From positions 124,001 to 188,000 of the forward strand of contig NZ_BNAD01000004.1 of assembly GCF_014653115.1 (NCBI RefSeq): a stretch of DNA of 64,000 nt, given 5' to 3'. This DNA is from Nocardioides flavus (ex Wang et al. 2016) (GTDB lineage Bacteria > Actinomycetota > Actinomycetes > Propionibacteriales > Nocardioidaceae). Made by a program: the position numbers and the translations under genes. This document shows positions 9,211-18,889 of this stretch, piece by piece (the first letter of the stretch is position 1; every line of letters starts with the position of its first letter). The notes beneath the pieces are model-generated. The model was given only the letters and a program-made list of their open reading frames with translations, was not told the origin of the DNA and searched no databases.

Positions 9211-9332
9211 GCGGTGCGTGAGACAGCTCTTGGCCTCGCCGAAGCTGCGTCACGCACCGCTCCTGCAGCGGTACGCCCGGCGGCGGTGCGTGGGACAGGT
9301 TCCGGCGCGACGAAACCTGCTTCACGCACCGC
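9211..9332. repeat. two tandem REP-like palindromes (GCGGTGCGTG family)
   Basis: Two imperfect palindromes of about 50 bp lie side by side. Copy 1 has arms GCGGTGCGTGA (9211-9221) and TCACGCACCGC (9250-9260). Copy 2 has GCGGTGCGTG (9283-9292) and CACGCACCGC (9323-9332), with an inner CAGGTT/AACCTG pair extending the stem. They fill the gap between ltaE and the membrane protein gene. This looks like a REP-type intergenic element; no transposase is nearby. Confidence 0.65.
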
Positions 9333-9449
9333 TCGCAGGACTCGTCAGGGACAGACCTCGTACGTCGTCGGTGGGCCGTTGCTCGGATTCGGCGTCACGG
9401 CAGCGGTCGTGGGACTCGCGCACGAGAGGGTCGGGGTCGGCGAACTTGT

Positions 9450-10510
9450 CTAGGGCTCGGGCCCGCCGCTCCCTTCCGGTGGGTCCGGGGTGTCGACCTC
9501 GGTGACCTGGGGTGGCGGCGGCCGGTCCTCCGACCTCGCGGCGTGGAGGTCGAGCGGGGTCAACACCATCCACGTGCCGTCGACCTGTCGCTCCCAGATC
9601 CCTCCGTGCTGCAGGGCGACGATGGCGCGGACCGCACCGTCGACCTCCAGGGCGGCGACGTCGGCGACACCGACGCGCGGGGGCTCCCCGTCGCACCCGT
9701 CGTCGGTGCCCACTTCCTCCTCGATGCGCTCCCGGTCCGCCACCGTCAGCTCGGCCTCGCCGACCCAGGTGCGACCCCCGTCAGTGGAGACGTCGACTCC
9801 GTCATCGTCCCGGAGCCGCCAGCACTGCTGCTCCACGCACGCTCGCCGGGAGGTCGACAGCACGCCTCCGGCGAGCTCGAAGTCGACGTCGCGGAAGGAC
9901 CCCCGACCGTCGATGCTGAAGTCCAGGCCGTAGAGCCCGCCACCCACCAGCCGTGTCTCAACGCCTCGCGGCGGACCGATGAGCTCGCCCTGCACCACTC
10001 CGACCCGGGTGATGCCCCCGGACTCGTCGCAGGACGTCGCGCTCGTCGCCAGCACTCCGACCGGCAGCAGCGCCGTGCCGACCGCGACGGCGACCGTACG
10101 CCGCCAGCCGCGCGGAGCAGACGTCTTGACAGTCCGGTGGATGCGCCAGGCGGCGTACAGGGCGGGCAGCGCGACCAGGTCGGTGACGTCGGCACGGATC
10201 ATCGTGGGCGTGCCGAAGAGGCTCCAGACGCTGCTCGTCACCGCAGCGCCGAGGTCCGATGTCTTGCAGAAGGCGAAACCCGCGCCGGTGGCGAGCAGTG
10301 AGACCGGCAACGCGCGGGGCGTACGCACCACGGCGAGCACTGCTGCCATGAGGAGCGGCGCCACCACCAGGCCGGCGACGTCGCTCAGCTTGCCGGTGAC
10401 CCAGCCCGGCACGCCTGCTTGAGCACGTGGTCGTTGAGGACCAGCAGCACGAGCGCGAGCACGGATCCCGGGTGCGCGAGTGCGCGCAGCGAGGTCGACA
10501 GGTCCCCCAT
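9450..10510 (-). pseudogene. membrane protein gene split by a one-base frameshift
   Basis: Two adjacent frames together make one sensible protein. The first, from ATG 10510, encodes MGDLSTSLRALAHPG, then a hydrophobic helix and LNDHVLKQA, after which it drifts and stops. The second continues PGWVTGKLSDVAGLVVAPLL and runs to 9450. The switch point is at about 10409-10411. One extra G there would restore AWPGWVTGKL in a single frame. The result would be about 353 residues with several membrane helices, then a long extracytoplasmic Asp/Glu-rich C-terminal domain containing a paired-Cys segment (ACVEQQCW). I do not recognise a function. Either the gene is broken or the base was lost in sequencing. 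If the shift is real, a 320-residue product could still start at GTG 10412. Confidence 0.62.
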
Positions 10511-10578
10511 CGGGCCAGCATCAGTGCTGGAGCACCTCGACGGGGCACGACCTGCTCACGATCAGGTCACGATCAGGC

Positions 10579-11916
10579 TCAGGCCTTCCGGAGCATCTCC
10601 GCGACGAGGAACGCCAGCTCGAGCGACTGCACGCGGTTGAGCCGCGGGTCGCAGACCGACTCGTAGCGGTTGGCCAGGCCGGCCTCGTCGATCTCCTCGC
10701 CGCCGCCGACGCACTCGGTGACGTCGTCGCCGGTGAGCTCGACGTGGACGCCGCCGGGCCAGGTGCCGAGCGCGCGGTGCACGTCGAAGAAGCCCTGGAC
10801 CTCCTCGATCACGTCGTCGAAGCGTCGGGTCTTGTAGCCCGAGGACGCCTCGAAGGTGTTGCCGTGCATCGGGTCGCACACCCACGCCACGTTGAGGCCC
10901 TCGGCGGTGACCTTCTCGACCAGGGCGGGCAGGCCGTCACGGATCTTGCCGGCGCCGAAGCGGGTGATGAAGGTGAGGCGTCCCGGGGTGTTGTCGGGGT
11001 TGAGCCGCGAGGCGTACGCGAGGGCGTCGTCGGGCGTGGTCGTCGGCCCGAGCTTGATGCCGATCGGGTTGCGGATCTTGGACAGCAGCTCGACGTGCGC
11101 GCCGTCGAGCTGGCGGGTGCGCTCACCGATCCACACGAAGTGCGCCGAGACGTTGTAGGGCAGGTCGGTGCGCGAGTCGATGCGGGTGAGGGCCTGCTCG
11201 TACTCCAGCAGCAGCGCCTCGTGGCTGGAGTGGAAGTCGACGCGGTGGAACTCGTCGGGGTCGGCGCCGATGGCCTTCATGAAGGTCAGCGCGCGCTCGA
11301 TCTCGTCGGCCATCGCCTCGTAGCGCTGGCCGAACGGCGAGGACTGCACGAAGTCGGTGTTCCAGGTGTGCACCTGGCGCAGGTCGGCGTAGCCGCCGGT
11401 GACGAAGGCGCGCACCAGGTTGAGCGTCGCGGCCGACGAGTTGTAGACCTCGACGAGCCGTTGCGGGTCCGGGATCCGCGCCTCGGGGGTGAAGTCGTAC
11501 CCGTTGACCGCGTCGCCGCGGTAGGCCGGAAGGGTGACGCCGTTGCGGGTCTCCTCGTCGGAGCTGCGGGGCTTGGCGTACTGACCGGCCAGGCGGCCGA
11601 GCTTCACGACCGGGACGGAGGCGGCGTACGTCAGCACGACCGCCATCTGCAGGAGCACGCGCAGCTTGTTGCGGACGTTGTCGGCGGTGACGCCGGCGAA
11701 CGTCTCGGCGCAGTCACCGCCCTGCAGCAGGAACGCCTCGCCGCGGGTCACCGCGGCGATCTTCTCCGTGAGGTCGTCGCACTCACCCGCGAAGACGAGC
11801 GGCGGCGCGGTCCTCAGACGGGCCACGGCAGCGTCGACCGCCCCGGCATCGGGATAGGTCGGCTGCTGCTTGGGCCCGAGGGCGTGCAACTGCTCGAGGG
11901 TGGGGATCGCACTCAC
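10579..11916 (-). CDS. aroG: class II 3-deoxy-7-phosphoheptulonate (DAHP) synthase
   Basis: First enzyme of the shikimate pathway: phosphoenolpyruvate plus erythrose 4-phosphate to DAHP. The protein of 445 residues shows type II motifs: RGEAFLLQGGDCAETF with metal-ligand Cys69, the segment IGIKLGPTTTPD, CDPMHGNT and DDVTECVGG. GTG 11916 begins VSAIPTLEQLHALGP and is preceded by TACCCT with a 6-nt spacer (leaderless). The upstream in-frame extension is not protein-like. It is slightly shorter at the N-terminus than the mycobacterial enzyme (about 462 residues), where that segment contributes to allosteric control by aromatic amino acids. Confidence 0.96.
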   Translation of the reverse strand: MSAIPTLEQLHALGPKQQPTYPDAGAVDAAVARLRTAPPLVFAGECDDLTEKIAAVTRGEAFLLQGGDCAETFAGVTADNVRNKLRVLLQMAVVLTYAASVPVVKLGRLAGQYAKPRSSDEETRNGVTLPAYRGDAVNGYDFTPEARIPDPQRLVEVYNSSAATLNLVRAFVTGGYADLRQVHTWNTDFVQSSPFGQRYEAMADEIERALTFMKAIGADPDEFHRVDFHSSHEALLLEYEQALTRIDSRTDLPYNVSAHFVWIGERTRQLDGAHVELLSKIRNPIGIKLGPTTTPDDALAYASRLNPDNTPGRLTFITRFGAGKIRDGLPALVEKVTAEGLNVAWVCDPMHGNTFEASSGYKTRRFDDVIEEVQGFFDVHRALGTWPGGVHVELTGDDVTECVGGGEEIDEAGLANRYESVCDPRLNRVQSLELAFLVAEMLRKA

Positions 11917-12005
11917 CCGACAAGGGTACGGCGCCCCGGCCGCCGCGCCCGAACCCTGACCGTCCCGTGGTCGGCGACGCGGTCGGCCCAGGGTCGCCTG
12001 CTGCC

Positions 12006-13355
12006 TCAGCCGCGAGGGGCGAGGACACCCTCGGCGTCGTCGACCCGCAGCCCGCCGGAGCGGGTGCGGCTGGCCACGAGCGTGCCGGTGACGATCGAGC
12101 GGAAGGGATAGCTGATCTCCCCCGGAGCGCCCTGCCGCGACGTGGTCCACAGGCGTTCGTCGTAGCCGACGGTGCCCTGGAACTGGCGGTTCTCCAGGAC
12201 GAGCTGGTCGCCCGTCACCTGCCCGACGACGTAGGACGCCTCGCCGCGGTAGAACAGCGACCCGTGCGACACCTCGAGGATGCCGTCGCGGTGGCGCACG
12301 GTCTGGTCGTGGACCTCACCGGTGAGGTAGACGTCGACACCGCCGTCGACCATGGTCCGCCACAGGTCGGAGCGGCGACCGCCCTCGTAGACGAGGTGGG
12401 TGGAGTTGCGCACCCGGACCGGCCCCGGCATCGGGGTGTGGGCCTGCACCATCACCCACGGGACGTCGTCGCGTCGCGCCCGCCGCAGGACGCCCTCGAG
12501 CCAGCGGAGCTGGGCGGGGTCGACCGAGATGTGCACGTCTCCGCCGCGCCGCTCGAACACGTCGAGCGTCACCAGCAGCACGTCCGCGTCGAGCCGTACG
12601 GCGTAGGCCGTGCGTCGCGCCGGCCCGCGCCGCGGGCGCTCGTCGAAGCGGGGTCGGCCGTCGGCCCGGGTGAGCGCGTGGTCGGCGAAGATCTTCTTGA
12701 ACTGCGGGACGTGGCGGAGCTTGAAGTCGACCCACGGGTTGCGACGGCGGGTGCGCCACGGGTCGTCACCGACCTCGTGGTCCCCGACCGCAGTGAACGT
12801 GCGCAGGCCGTGGTCCTCGAACCGCTCGAACCACGCGGGGAAGTAGACGTCGGCTGCGCGGCGCCAGGCGCGCAGCCGCTGGGCGTCGGTGCGCACGGGG
12901 CCGAACACGCCCGTTCGCGCGTCGTCGCGCCCCCACCGACCCTCGACCAGATCCCCCGGCACGAGCACGTCACGGGTGCCGTGGGAGGCCATCTCGTCGA
13001 TCACCCGGTCGAGCGCGGTCTCGTAGGAGGCGTTGGTGGAGTTGGCGACCTCGCCGGTGCGCTTGACGAGGTAGGTCCGACGTCCGTCGGCGGTGAGGTC
13101 GGCGACGTCCTGGTTGAGGAAGTCGGGGGCCGAGACGAAGCGGTAGGCGTCGTCCAGGTCGGGCGCGGGCGGCACCGGAGGACGGTGCCGGGGCCCGCGT
13201 ACGGCGGACTCGCGGGGCGAGACCTCGACGGTGGGGCCCAGGTGCTCGCTGCTCAGCGTGGCCCGCGCCGGCGGGGTGGGAGGCGTGACCGTCGAGCAGC
13301 CCAGGGCGCCGGCCACCAGCACCATCAGCACCGGCCCGAGAGGTCGTCGTGTCAC
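12006..13355 (-). CDS. exported metallophosphoesterase, probable lipoprotein
   Basis: Protein of 449 residues with an N-terminal hydrophobic stretch ending in GALGC (Cys20), a plausible though imperfect lipobox. A calcineurin-like phosphoesterase domain follows. Its metal-binding signatures are VPGDLVEGR, GDHE (in place of the common GNHE), HTPMP and GEVHD. The spacing suits a two-metal phosphoesterase outside the membrane. The substrate is unknown. GTG 13355 is chosen because TACGGT lies 7 nt upstream; the longer open frame is not protein-like. It is followed on the same strand by aroG after an 89-bp gap. Confidence 0.8.
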   Translation of the reverse strand: MTRRPLGPVLMVLVAGALGCSTVTPPTPPARATLSSEHLGPTVEVSPRESAVRGPRHRPPVPPAPDLDDAYRFVSAPDFLNQDVADLTADGRRTYLVKRTGEVANSTNASYETALDRVIDEMASHGTRDVLVPGDLVEGRWGRDDARTGVFGPVRTDAQRLRAWRRAADVYFPAWFERFEDHGLRTFTAVGDHEVGDDPWRTRRRNPWVDFKLRHVPQFKKIFADHALTRADGRPRFDERPRRGPARRTAYAVRLDADVLLVTLDVFERRGGDVHISVDPAQLRWLEGVLRRARRDDVPWVMVQAHTPMPGPVRVRNSTHLVYEGGRRSDLWRTMVDGGVDVYLTGEVHDQTVRHRDGILEVSHGSLFYRGEASYVVGQVTGDQLVLENRQFQGTVGYDERLWTTSRQGAPGEISYPFRSIVTGTLVASRTRSGGLRVDDAEGVLAPRG

Positions 13356-13450
13356 GCGGCCAACCGTAGACGCAGCCCCCGACACCGCCGGGCAGCACCC
13401 GGCCGTGTCGGGCAGGTCGAGCGTCAACCACGTGTGACAAGGTCCGGGGC

Positions 13451-14590
13451 ATGGCGATCCTCCGACTCGACCGCGCCGAGATCGAGCGTCACGCCGCTCG
13501 ACGCGGGCAGCAGGGCCACGAGTCGTTGCCCCTGCTGGTGACCGTTCCCGGCTCGGACCCGGGGCGCCTCGCGCAGCAGGTCCGCCACGTGCTGCGCGAG
13601 GTGCCGGGCGGCGTGAGGACGTACCCGACCGGCTTCGGCTGCTACGTGTCCCTCCTCCGGGCCTCGGAGTGGACCACCGCCGTCGACCGGATCTCGCTGT
13701 CCTGGGCCGACGAGACCCTGCCCGCCGAGCTCGAGATGCACGTGTCGCCACCCCGGCGCGCGACTCATCAGTGGTGGTTCGCGATGCGAGAGGGCCAACG
13801 CCCGCGACCTGCCGCCTTCCTGGGGCTCACGCTCGAGCCTGCGTTGACTGAGCGGGACCGCGATCCGGCCGGCCGGCCGTACGGCGGTTGGGGCGTCGCC
13901 GCGTCCGCCACCCGGCGTCTCGTCGAGCACGCCGGTGCCTGGGTGAGCGCATCGGGAGGGGAGGGCGTGGTGTTCGACGGGTCGAAGGACATCGCACTGC
14001 TGCCCACCGATGTCGTGGAGGTCATGAGCCGGCTGGCCGGTGCGGCGTCCCCCGGTTTCGACGCGTCGTTCCCCGGGACGACACCCGGCGACGGCGGACG
14101 GCACGTCAGCCTGGACTTCTGGGGCCAGGCCACCTACGTCGAGGCCGGGACCCACCTCGGCGACGCCACCGTGGCTCGGGAGATGGGTGCGGTGCTACGA
14201 CACCACGCGCCGGGCCTCGACGTCGGCGCAGTACGCCTCGGGCAAGCAGGTGCGACGCGGAACTTCGGCTACGACGACGAGCTGTGGTGGACCAACCGCC
14301 ATCTCTGGGCGAGCCGCGTCCAGCAGCCCCACGCGATCCAGGTCCTCACGTCCGCCCACCTCGAGCTGGCCCACGAGCTGTCCGGGTGGTCGGTGGAGAG
14401 CGTCGCCGAGGACAGGTGGCTCGTGGCCGCCGAGGACGTGGAGCCGTGGTTCCCCACCTCGGACGACGTGGACCGGATGGCCGACGTGCCGACCGAGATC
14501 ATGGCCAGTGCGGTGCGCGACTTCGGTGACATGCTGCTGACGCCCGAGGTCGCCGCGGCCAACCCGCTCCCTCAACGCTCGGAGGGCTGA
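13451..14590 (+). CDS. uncharacterised 379-residue protein
   Basis: I do not recognise a family. The protein is soluble (no membrane helix or signal peptide), rich in Trp and His, with segments such as HQWWFAMREGQ and DDELWWTNRHLW. Its C-terminal stretch (IQVLTSAHLELAHELSGW, then EDVEPWF, then DFGDMLLTP) recurs in the broken gene at 58966-59410, which reads IQVLTDAHLERAHGL, KDVDGWF and DFGDMILTP. This is therefore one member of a small paralogous family. Divergent from the metallophosphoesterase gene. The start is ATG 13451, with AAGG about 9 nt upstream. Confidence 0.8.
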   Translation: MAILRLDRAEIERHAARRGQQGHESLPLLVTVPGSDPGRLAQQVRHVLREVPGGVRTYPTGFGCYVSLLRASEWTTAVDRISLSWADETLPAELEMHVSPPRRATHQWWFAMREGQRPRPAAFLGLTLEPALTERDRDPAGRPYGGWGVAASATRRLVEHAGAWVSASGGEGVVFDGSKDIALLPTDVVEVMSRLAGAASPGFDASFPGTTPGDGGRHVSLDFWGQATYVEAGTHLGDATVAREMGAVLRHHAPGLDVGAVRLGQAGATRNFGYDDELWWTNRHLWASRVQQPHAIQVLTSAHLELAHELSGWSVESVAEDRWLVAAEDVEPWFPTSDDVDRMADVPTEIMASAVRDFGDMLLTPEVAAANPLPQRSEG

Positions 14591-14624
14591 CCGGCCAACC
14601 CCGCGAAAGCCACCTGCGGTGGCG

Positions 14625-16073
14625 TCACTCCTTCAGGTGGTCGATGTCGCGGAATCCGGTCTTCTTGGCCCGTACGCCGCGGTTGGTCAGCCAAGTGAGC
14701 GCCCAGAGCACGACACCGATGCCCAGCAGGCCCGCCGCGATGCGGTACTGGATCATGTCGGCCTCCAGCCGTGCCCACGGGCCGAGGAGGTACGCGCAGC
14801 ACAGCCCGCCGATGACCGGGAGCGCCGACGGGGCCCGGAACGCGCCCCCCGGGGTCGGGTCGCGACGCAGGACGAGGCACGCCACGTTGACGATGGTGAA
14901 CACCGCGAGCAGCAGCAGGGCGGTGGTGCCGGACAGCGCGGCGACGACCGACGACTCCGAGTCGAGCGTGACCACCGTGATCAGGCCGAGCGCGAGGAGC
15001 GTGGTGAACACGATCGCCGTCCAGGGCGAGCGACGACCCCGCAGGACCTTCCCGAGCGAGCGCGGGAGCACGTCCTGACGGGCCATGCCGTACACCAGCC
15101 GGCTCGCCATCAGCATGTTGATCAGCGCGGTGTTGGCGACCGCGAAGACGGTGAGGAACGGGAAGATCGTGTCGATCGGCAGGTCGGGCGCGCCGACCTT
15201 GACCACGTCGAGCAGGATCCCGGCCTCGGCGTTGGTGGGCTCAGCGATCTGCCCGGGCGGGATGACCGCCACGACCGAGATCGCGACGAGCATGTAGATC
15301 ACCACGGCGATGCCCAGGCCGGTGAACATCGTGCGCGGGAAGATCCGCATCGGGTCCTTGGTCTCCTCGACCATGTTGACCGAGTCCTCGAAGCCCACCA
15401 TCGAGAAGAAGGCGATGGCGGTCGCGACGGTGACCGCCATGAACAGGCCCTTGTCGTCGGGGCTCTCGAAGACCGTCACCCGGCTCAGGTCCCCGTCGCC
15501 GGCGCCGATCACCCAGATGCCGATGCCGATCACGATGGCGAGCGCGAGCATCTCGACGAGGGTCAGCACCACGTTGAACTTCACGCTCTCGCCGACCCCG
15601 CGCAGGTTGACCGCGGCCAGCACCACCATGAAGAGCAGGGCCGTGGCGAGGGTGGCGCCGGAGCTCGGGTCGTCGTTGCCGAAGCCGATCAGCAGGTTGG
15701 CGGCGAGCAGGTTCGACGACGTCGACGCGCTGGTGATGCCCGAGCAGACCACGGTGAACGCCACCAGGAAGGTGATGAAGTGGATCCCGAACGCCTTGTG
15801 CGTGTAGAGCGCGGCTCCCGCCGCCTGGGGGTACTTGGTGACCAGCTCGAGATAGCTGAATGCGGTGACCGTGGCCACCGCGAACGCGACGAGGAACGGC
15901 AGCCAGGCGATGCCGCCGACCTGACCGGCCAGTCGCCCCGTCACGGCGTACACACCCGCGCCGAGGATGTCGCCGACGATGAACAGCAGGAGGAACTTGG
16001 GCCCCAGCACCCGCTTCAGGTCGCCGTGCCCCTGCCCCTCGACGTCCTGCTCCGTGGCCTGTGTCGCGCTCAA
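14625..16073 (-). CDS. APC superfamily amino acid permease
   Basis: Polytopic transporter of 482 residues with 12-14 hydrophobic helices. The first helix, FLLLFIVGDILGAGVYAVTG, holds the unwound G-x-G substrate-site motif of APC permeases, and helix 6 reads AFFSMVGFEDSVNMVEE. Probable substrate: an amino acid or polyamine; specificity cannot be inferred. I choose TTG 16073, with a strong GAGGGGAG site about 7 nt upstream. ATG 16106 is in frame but would place that ribosome site inside the gene. Confidence 0.87.
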   Translation of the reverse strand: MSATQATEQDVEGQGHGDLKRVLGPKFLLLFIVGDILGAGVYAVTGRLAGQVGGIAWLPFLVAFAVATVTAFSYLELVTKYPQAAGAALYTHKAFGIHFITFLVAFTVVCSGITSASTSSNLLAANLLIGFGNDDPSSGATLATALLFMVVLAAVNLRGVGESVKFNVVLTLVEMLALAIVIGIGIWVIGAGDGDLSRVTVFESPDDKGLFMAVTVATAIAFFSMVGFEDSVNMVEETKDPMRIFPRTMFTGLGIAVVIYMLVAISVVAVIPPGQIAEPTNAEAGILLDVVKVGAPDLPIDTIFPFLTVFAVANTALINMLMASRLVYGMARQDVLPRSLGKVLRGRRSPWTAIVFTTLLALGLITVVTLDSESSVVAALSGTTALLLLAVFTIVNVACLVLRRDPTPGGAFRAPSALPVIGGLCCAYLLGPWARLEADMIQYRIAAGLLGIGVVLWALTWLTNRGVRAKKTGFRDIDHLKE

Positions 16074-16249
16074 CCGAGACTCCCCTCGTCGTGTCGTGCA
16101 CCGCACGGCATGAACTCACCTTGGCCCTACCGGACGTGCGAGGCAAGCACCGCCCCGCCCGGACAACGGCCGGCACGACCGATCGGTCACTCCGTCTCGC
16201 TACGCGCCCACCCTTTCGGGCTTGTATCGATCCAACTACCCTGCTGCCC

Positions 16250-17446
16250 ATGCCGAAGCGTGTAGCGCTCCTGACCGCGGGCGGGTACGCCCCCTGCCTC
16301 TCCTCCGCCGTGGGTGCCCTCATCGAGACGTACGACGCCACGGACCCCGACATCGAGCTGATCGCCTACCGGCACGGCTACCACGGCCTGCTGACCGGCA
16401 ACAGCATCGTGATCGGGCCAGACGTACGGGCCGGCGCCGCGGTGCTCCACCGCTACGGCGGCAGCCCGATCGGCAACAGCCGGGTCAAGCTGACCAACGA
16501 CGAGGACTGCCGCGCACGCGGGCTGATCGGCGAGGGCGAGACCGCACTCGAGGTCGCCGCCGCCCGCCTGCAGGCCGACGGTGTCGACGTGCTGCACACC
16601 ATCGGCGGCGACGACACCAACACCGCCGCCGCGGACCTCGCCGCCCACCTGGCCGAGCAGGGCTCCGAGCTCACCGTCGTCGGCCTGCCCAAGACGATCG
16701 ACAACGACATCGTGCCGATCCGGCAGAGCCTCGGCGCACAGACCGCGGCGGAGCAGGCCTCGCGCTTCGCCCAGAACGTCCTCGCCGAGCACGGCTCCAA
16801 CCCGCGGATGCTGATCGTCCACGAGGTGATGGGACGCGCCAGCGGCTGGCTGACCGCCGCGGCCGCCCGCGACTACATGGCCTGGCACGCCGAGCAGGAG
16901 TGGCTGCCCGGCATCGGCCACGACTCCCGCAGGTGGGCCATCCACGCCGTCTACGTCCCCGAGCGCCACATCGACCTCGCTGCCGAGGCCACCCGCCTGC
17001 GCGCGGTGATGGACGAGATCGGGTGCGTCAACATCTTCCTGGCCGAGGGGGCCGGCATCGACGACATCGTGGCCGCCCTCGAGGCCGCCGGCGAGGAGGT
17101 CGGCCGCGACCCGTTCGGCCACGTCAAGATCGACACCATCAACCCGGGCCGCTACTTCGCCGACCGGTTCTCCGAGGCGATCGGCGCGGAGAAGAAGATG
17201 GTGCAGAAGTCCGGCTACTTCTCCCGCTCCGCCCCGGCCAACGCCACCGACCTCGCCCTCATCCGGGAGATGGCCGAGCTCGCCGTCGCCTCCGCGATCG
17301 AGGGCCGCCCCGGCGTCATCGGCCACGACGAGGAGCGCGGCGACGAGCTCCGCGCGATCGAGTTCGAGCGGATCGCCGGACACAAGCCCTTCGACGACAG
17401 CCAGGCGTGGTTCACCGAGCTGCTCCAGAGCATCGGCCAGGCCTGA
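16250..17446 (+). CDS. pfp: pyrophosphate-dependent 6-phosphofructokinase
   Basis: Reversible phosphorylation of fructose 6-phosphate to the 1,6-bisphosphate. The protein has 398 residues. The residue pair that sets phosphoryl-donor preference reads GGDDT (119-123); ATP enzymes have GGDGS here, and the second Asp favours pyrophosphate. PKTIDND at 147-153 and the MGRASGW substrate motif agree with the PPi class. ATG 16250 lies 7 nt after TACCCT (16237-16242), a leaderless start. The in-frame extension upstream crosses the divergent promoter region. Donor specificity is inferred from motif only. Confidence 0.93.
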   Translation: MPKRVALLTAGGYAPCLSSAVGALIETYDATDPDIELIAYRHGYHGLLTGNSIVIGPDVRAGAAVLHRYGGSPIGNSRVKLTNDEDCRARGLIGEGETALEVAAARLQADGVDVLHTIGGDDTNTAAADLAAHLAEQGSELTVVGLPKTIDNDIVPIRQSLGAQTAAEQASRFAQNVLAEHGSNPRMLIVHEVMGRASGWLTAAAARDYMAWHAEQEWLPGIGHDSRRWAIHAVYVPERHIDLAAEATRLRAVMDEIGCVNIFLAEGAGIDDIVAALEAAGEEVGRDPFGHVKIDTINPGRYFADRFSEAIGAEKKMVQKSGYFSRSAPANATDLALIREMAELAVASAIEGRPGVIGHDEERGDELRAIEFERIAGHKPFDDSQAWFTELLQSIGQA

Positions 17447-17460
17447 CGGGCGGGCGGCAG

Positions 17461-17603
17461 CGCCGTACGCCCCGCGAAGGTGGCGGCACATCGCAACCTC
17501 GCACGGCCTCGAGACGCAACCTGCCGCCACCCCCGCCGTACGCCCCGCTGAGGTGGCGGCACATCGCAACACCAGCCACCGAAGTCCTGCGATCTGCCGC
17601 CAC
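17461..17603. repeat. tandem palindromic repeat (GTGGCGGCACATCGCAAC family)
   Basis: Two copies with a period of 74 bp start at 17461 and 17535. Each opens CGCCGTACGCCCCGC, then AGGTGGCGGCACATCGCAAC, and closes with TGCCGCCAC, giving stems GTGGCGGCA/TGCCGCCAC (17480-17488 with 17522-17530, and 17553-17561 with 17595-17603). They lie between the convergent pfp and MFS genes. Either a REP-like element or a bidirectional terminator; no T-run is present. Confidence 0.65.
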
Positions 17604-17632
17604 CACGTACGTGCGGCTCACGGCGAGCAGGC

Positions 17633-18880
17633 TCAGGCGGACTCGGCGGGCGCCTGGCCCGAGCGGTCGGTGACCCGCAGCCCCGCCGCGGGCAGCACCC
17701 GCGGCAGCCGCTGGAGGTACGCCCCGCTGGCGACCGCGACCAGCGCGAGCACCCACCACAGCGTGGTCTGCCCGTGGGCGAGCAGCCACGTGAACGCGAC
17801 AGGCGTCACCGCCCCGCCGATGCCCCAGCTGAGCTGGAAGAGACCGAGGTAGCGACCACGGAGGTGGTCGGGAGCCGCTTCGGCCGCGGTGGCGCTGAAC
17901 ACCGGGCCCCCGGTGAGCTCGCCGAAGGTGTAGACGGCCGCACCGACCAGCATCACCACCACGGCCAGCCAGACGGGCAGCCAGCCGGCGAGCACGAACA
18001 GCGCATAGCTGGCGACGAAGACGACCTGCGCCAGGCCCATCATCCGCGCCCGGACGCGGCCCGTCATCCGGCGTACGACGAGGCCTTGGCCCAGGCCCAC
18101 CATCGCGGTGTTGAGGGTGAAGATCGCGCCCACCACCCAGCCCGGCAGGTCGATGGTCTCCGCGACGTAGACCGGGAGCGCGAAGTTGAGCACCATCATC
18201 CCGGCGACGAAGCCGAACTGGCCGACCACCAGGCGCAGGTAGGCGCGGTCGCGCAGCACCACGCCCCAGCCCTCGAGCGGCGCGTCGTCAGGGTGCGCAG
18301 CCCGGTGGTCCGGAACGTCGAGGAGCAGGACGAACGCAACGACGAAGGTCACCGCGTTGACGACCACCACGGTCTCGTACGCGAGGTCGGTGCCGACCTG
18401 GAGGGCGACGCCCGCGAGCACGCCGCCGAGTGAGTAGCCGAGGTTGCGCACCGCCTGCAGGAAGCCGAACCACACCTCCCGCTCCCCCGGTGCCGAGATG
18501 GCGGTGACGACGTTGCCGAAGGAGCCCCAGAAGGACTGCCGTCCGACGTTGAGCAGCGTGGTCCACAGCGCGACCGCGAGCAGCGAGTCGGCCCAGAGGT
18601 AGGCGATCATGCCGACCGCCTGGACGAGGTTGCCCGCCAGCATCATCCGCCGCGGGCCGAACCGGTCGACGAGGCTGCCGATGACGAACGCGCCGGGCAC
18701 GGTGAGCACCGCCGACAGCGAGAGAGCCGTGCCGATCTGCACCAGCGTCAGGTCGGTCATCGCGAGGAAGTAGAGCAGCGTGATCGGCATGAACAGGCCG
18801 CTGCCGACGGTGTCGGCGACGATCGCCGCGACGAACCTGCGGTGCTCCCCCACGCGGGGGAATCCGAGTCGGGTCAGCAC
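17633..18880 (-). CDS. MFS transporter
   Basis: Major facilitator of 415 residues with about 12 membrane helices. The loop after helix 2 reads GSLVDRFGPRRMMLAGN, the canonical MFS motif, and a second positively charged loop (RRMTGRVRARM) follows helix 8. Drug/H+ antiporter-like by overall pattern; substrate unknown. GTG 18880 lies 6 nt after TAGTCT (leaderless). Confidence 0.9.
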   Translation of the reverse strand: MLTRLGFPRVGEHRRFVAAIVADTVGSGLFMPITLLYFLAMTDLTLVQIGTALSLSAVLTVPGAFVIGSLVDRFGPRRMMLAGNLVQAVGMIAYLWADSLLAVALWTTLLNVGRQSFWGSFGNVVTAISAPGEREVWFGFLQAVRNLGYSLGGVLAGVALQVGTDLAYETVVVVNAVTFVVAFVLLLDVPDHRAAHPDDAPLEGWGVVLRDRAYLRLVVGQFGFVAGMMVLNFALPVYVAETIDLPGWVVGAIFTLNTAMVGLGQGLVVRRMTGRVRARMMGLAQVVFVASYALFVLAGWLPVWLAVVVMLVGAAVYTFGELTGGPVFSATAAEAAPDHLRGRYLGLFQLSWGIGGAVTPVAFTWLLAHGQTTLWWVLALVAVASGAYLQRLPRVLPAAGLRVTDRSGQAPAESA

Positions 18881-18889
18881 CGGCCCAGA

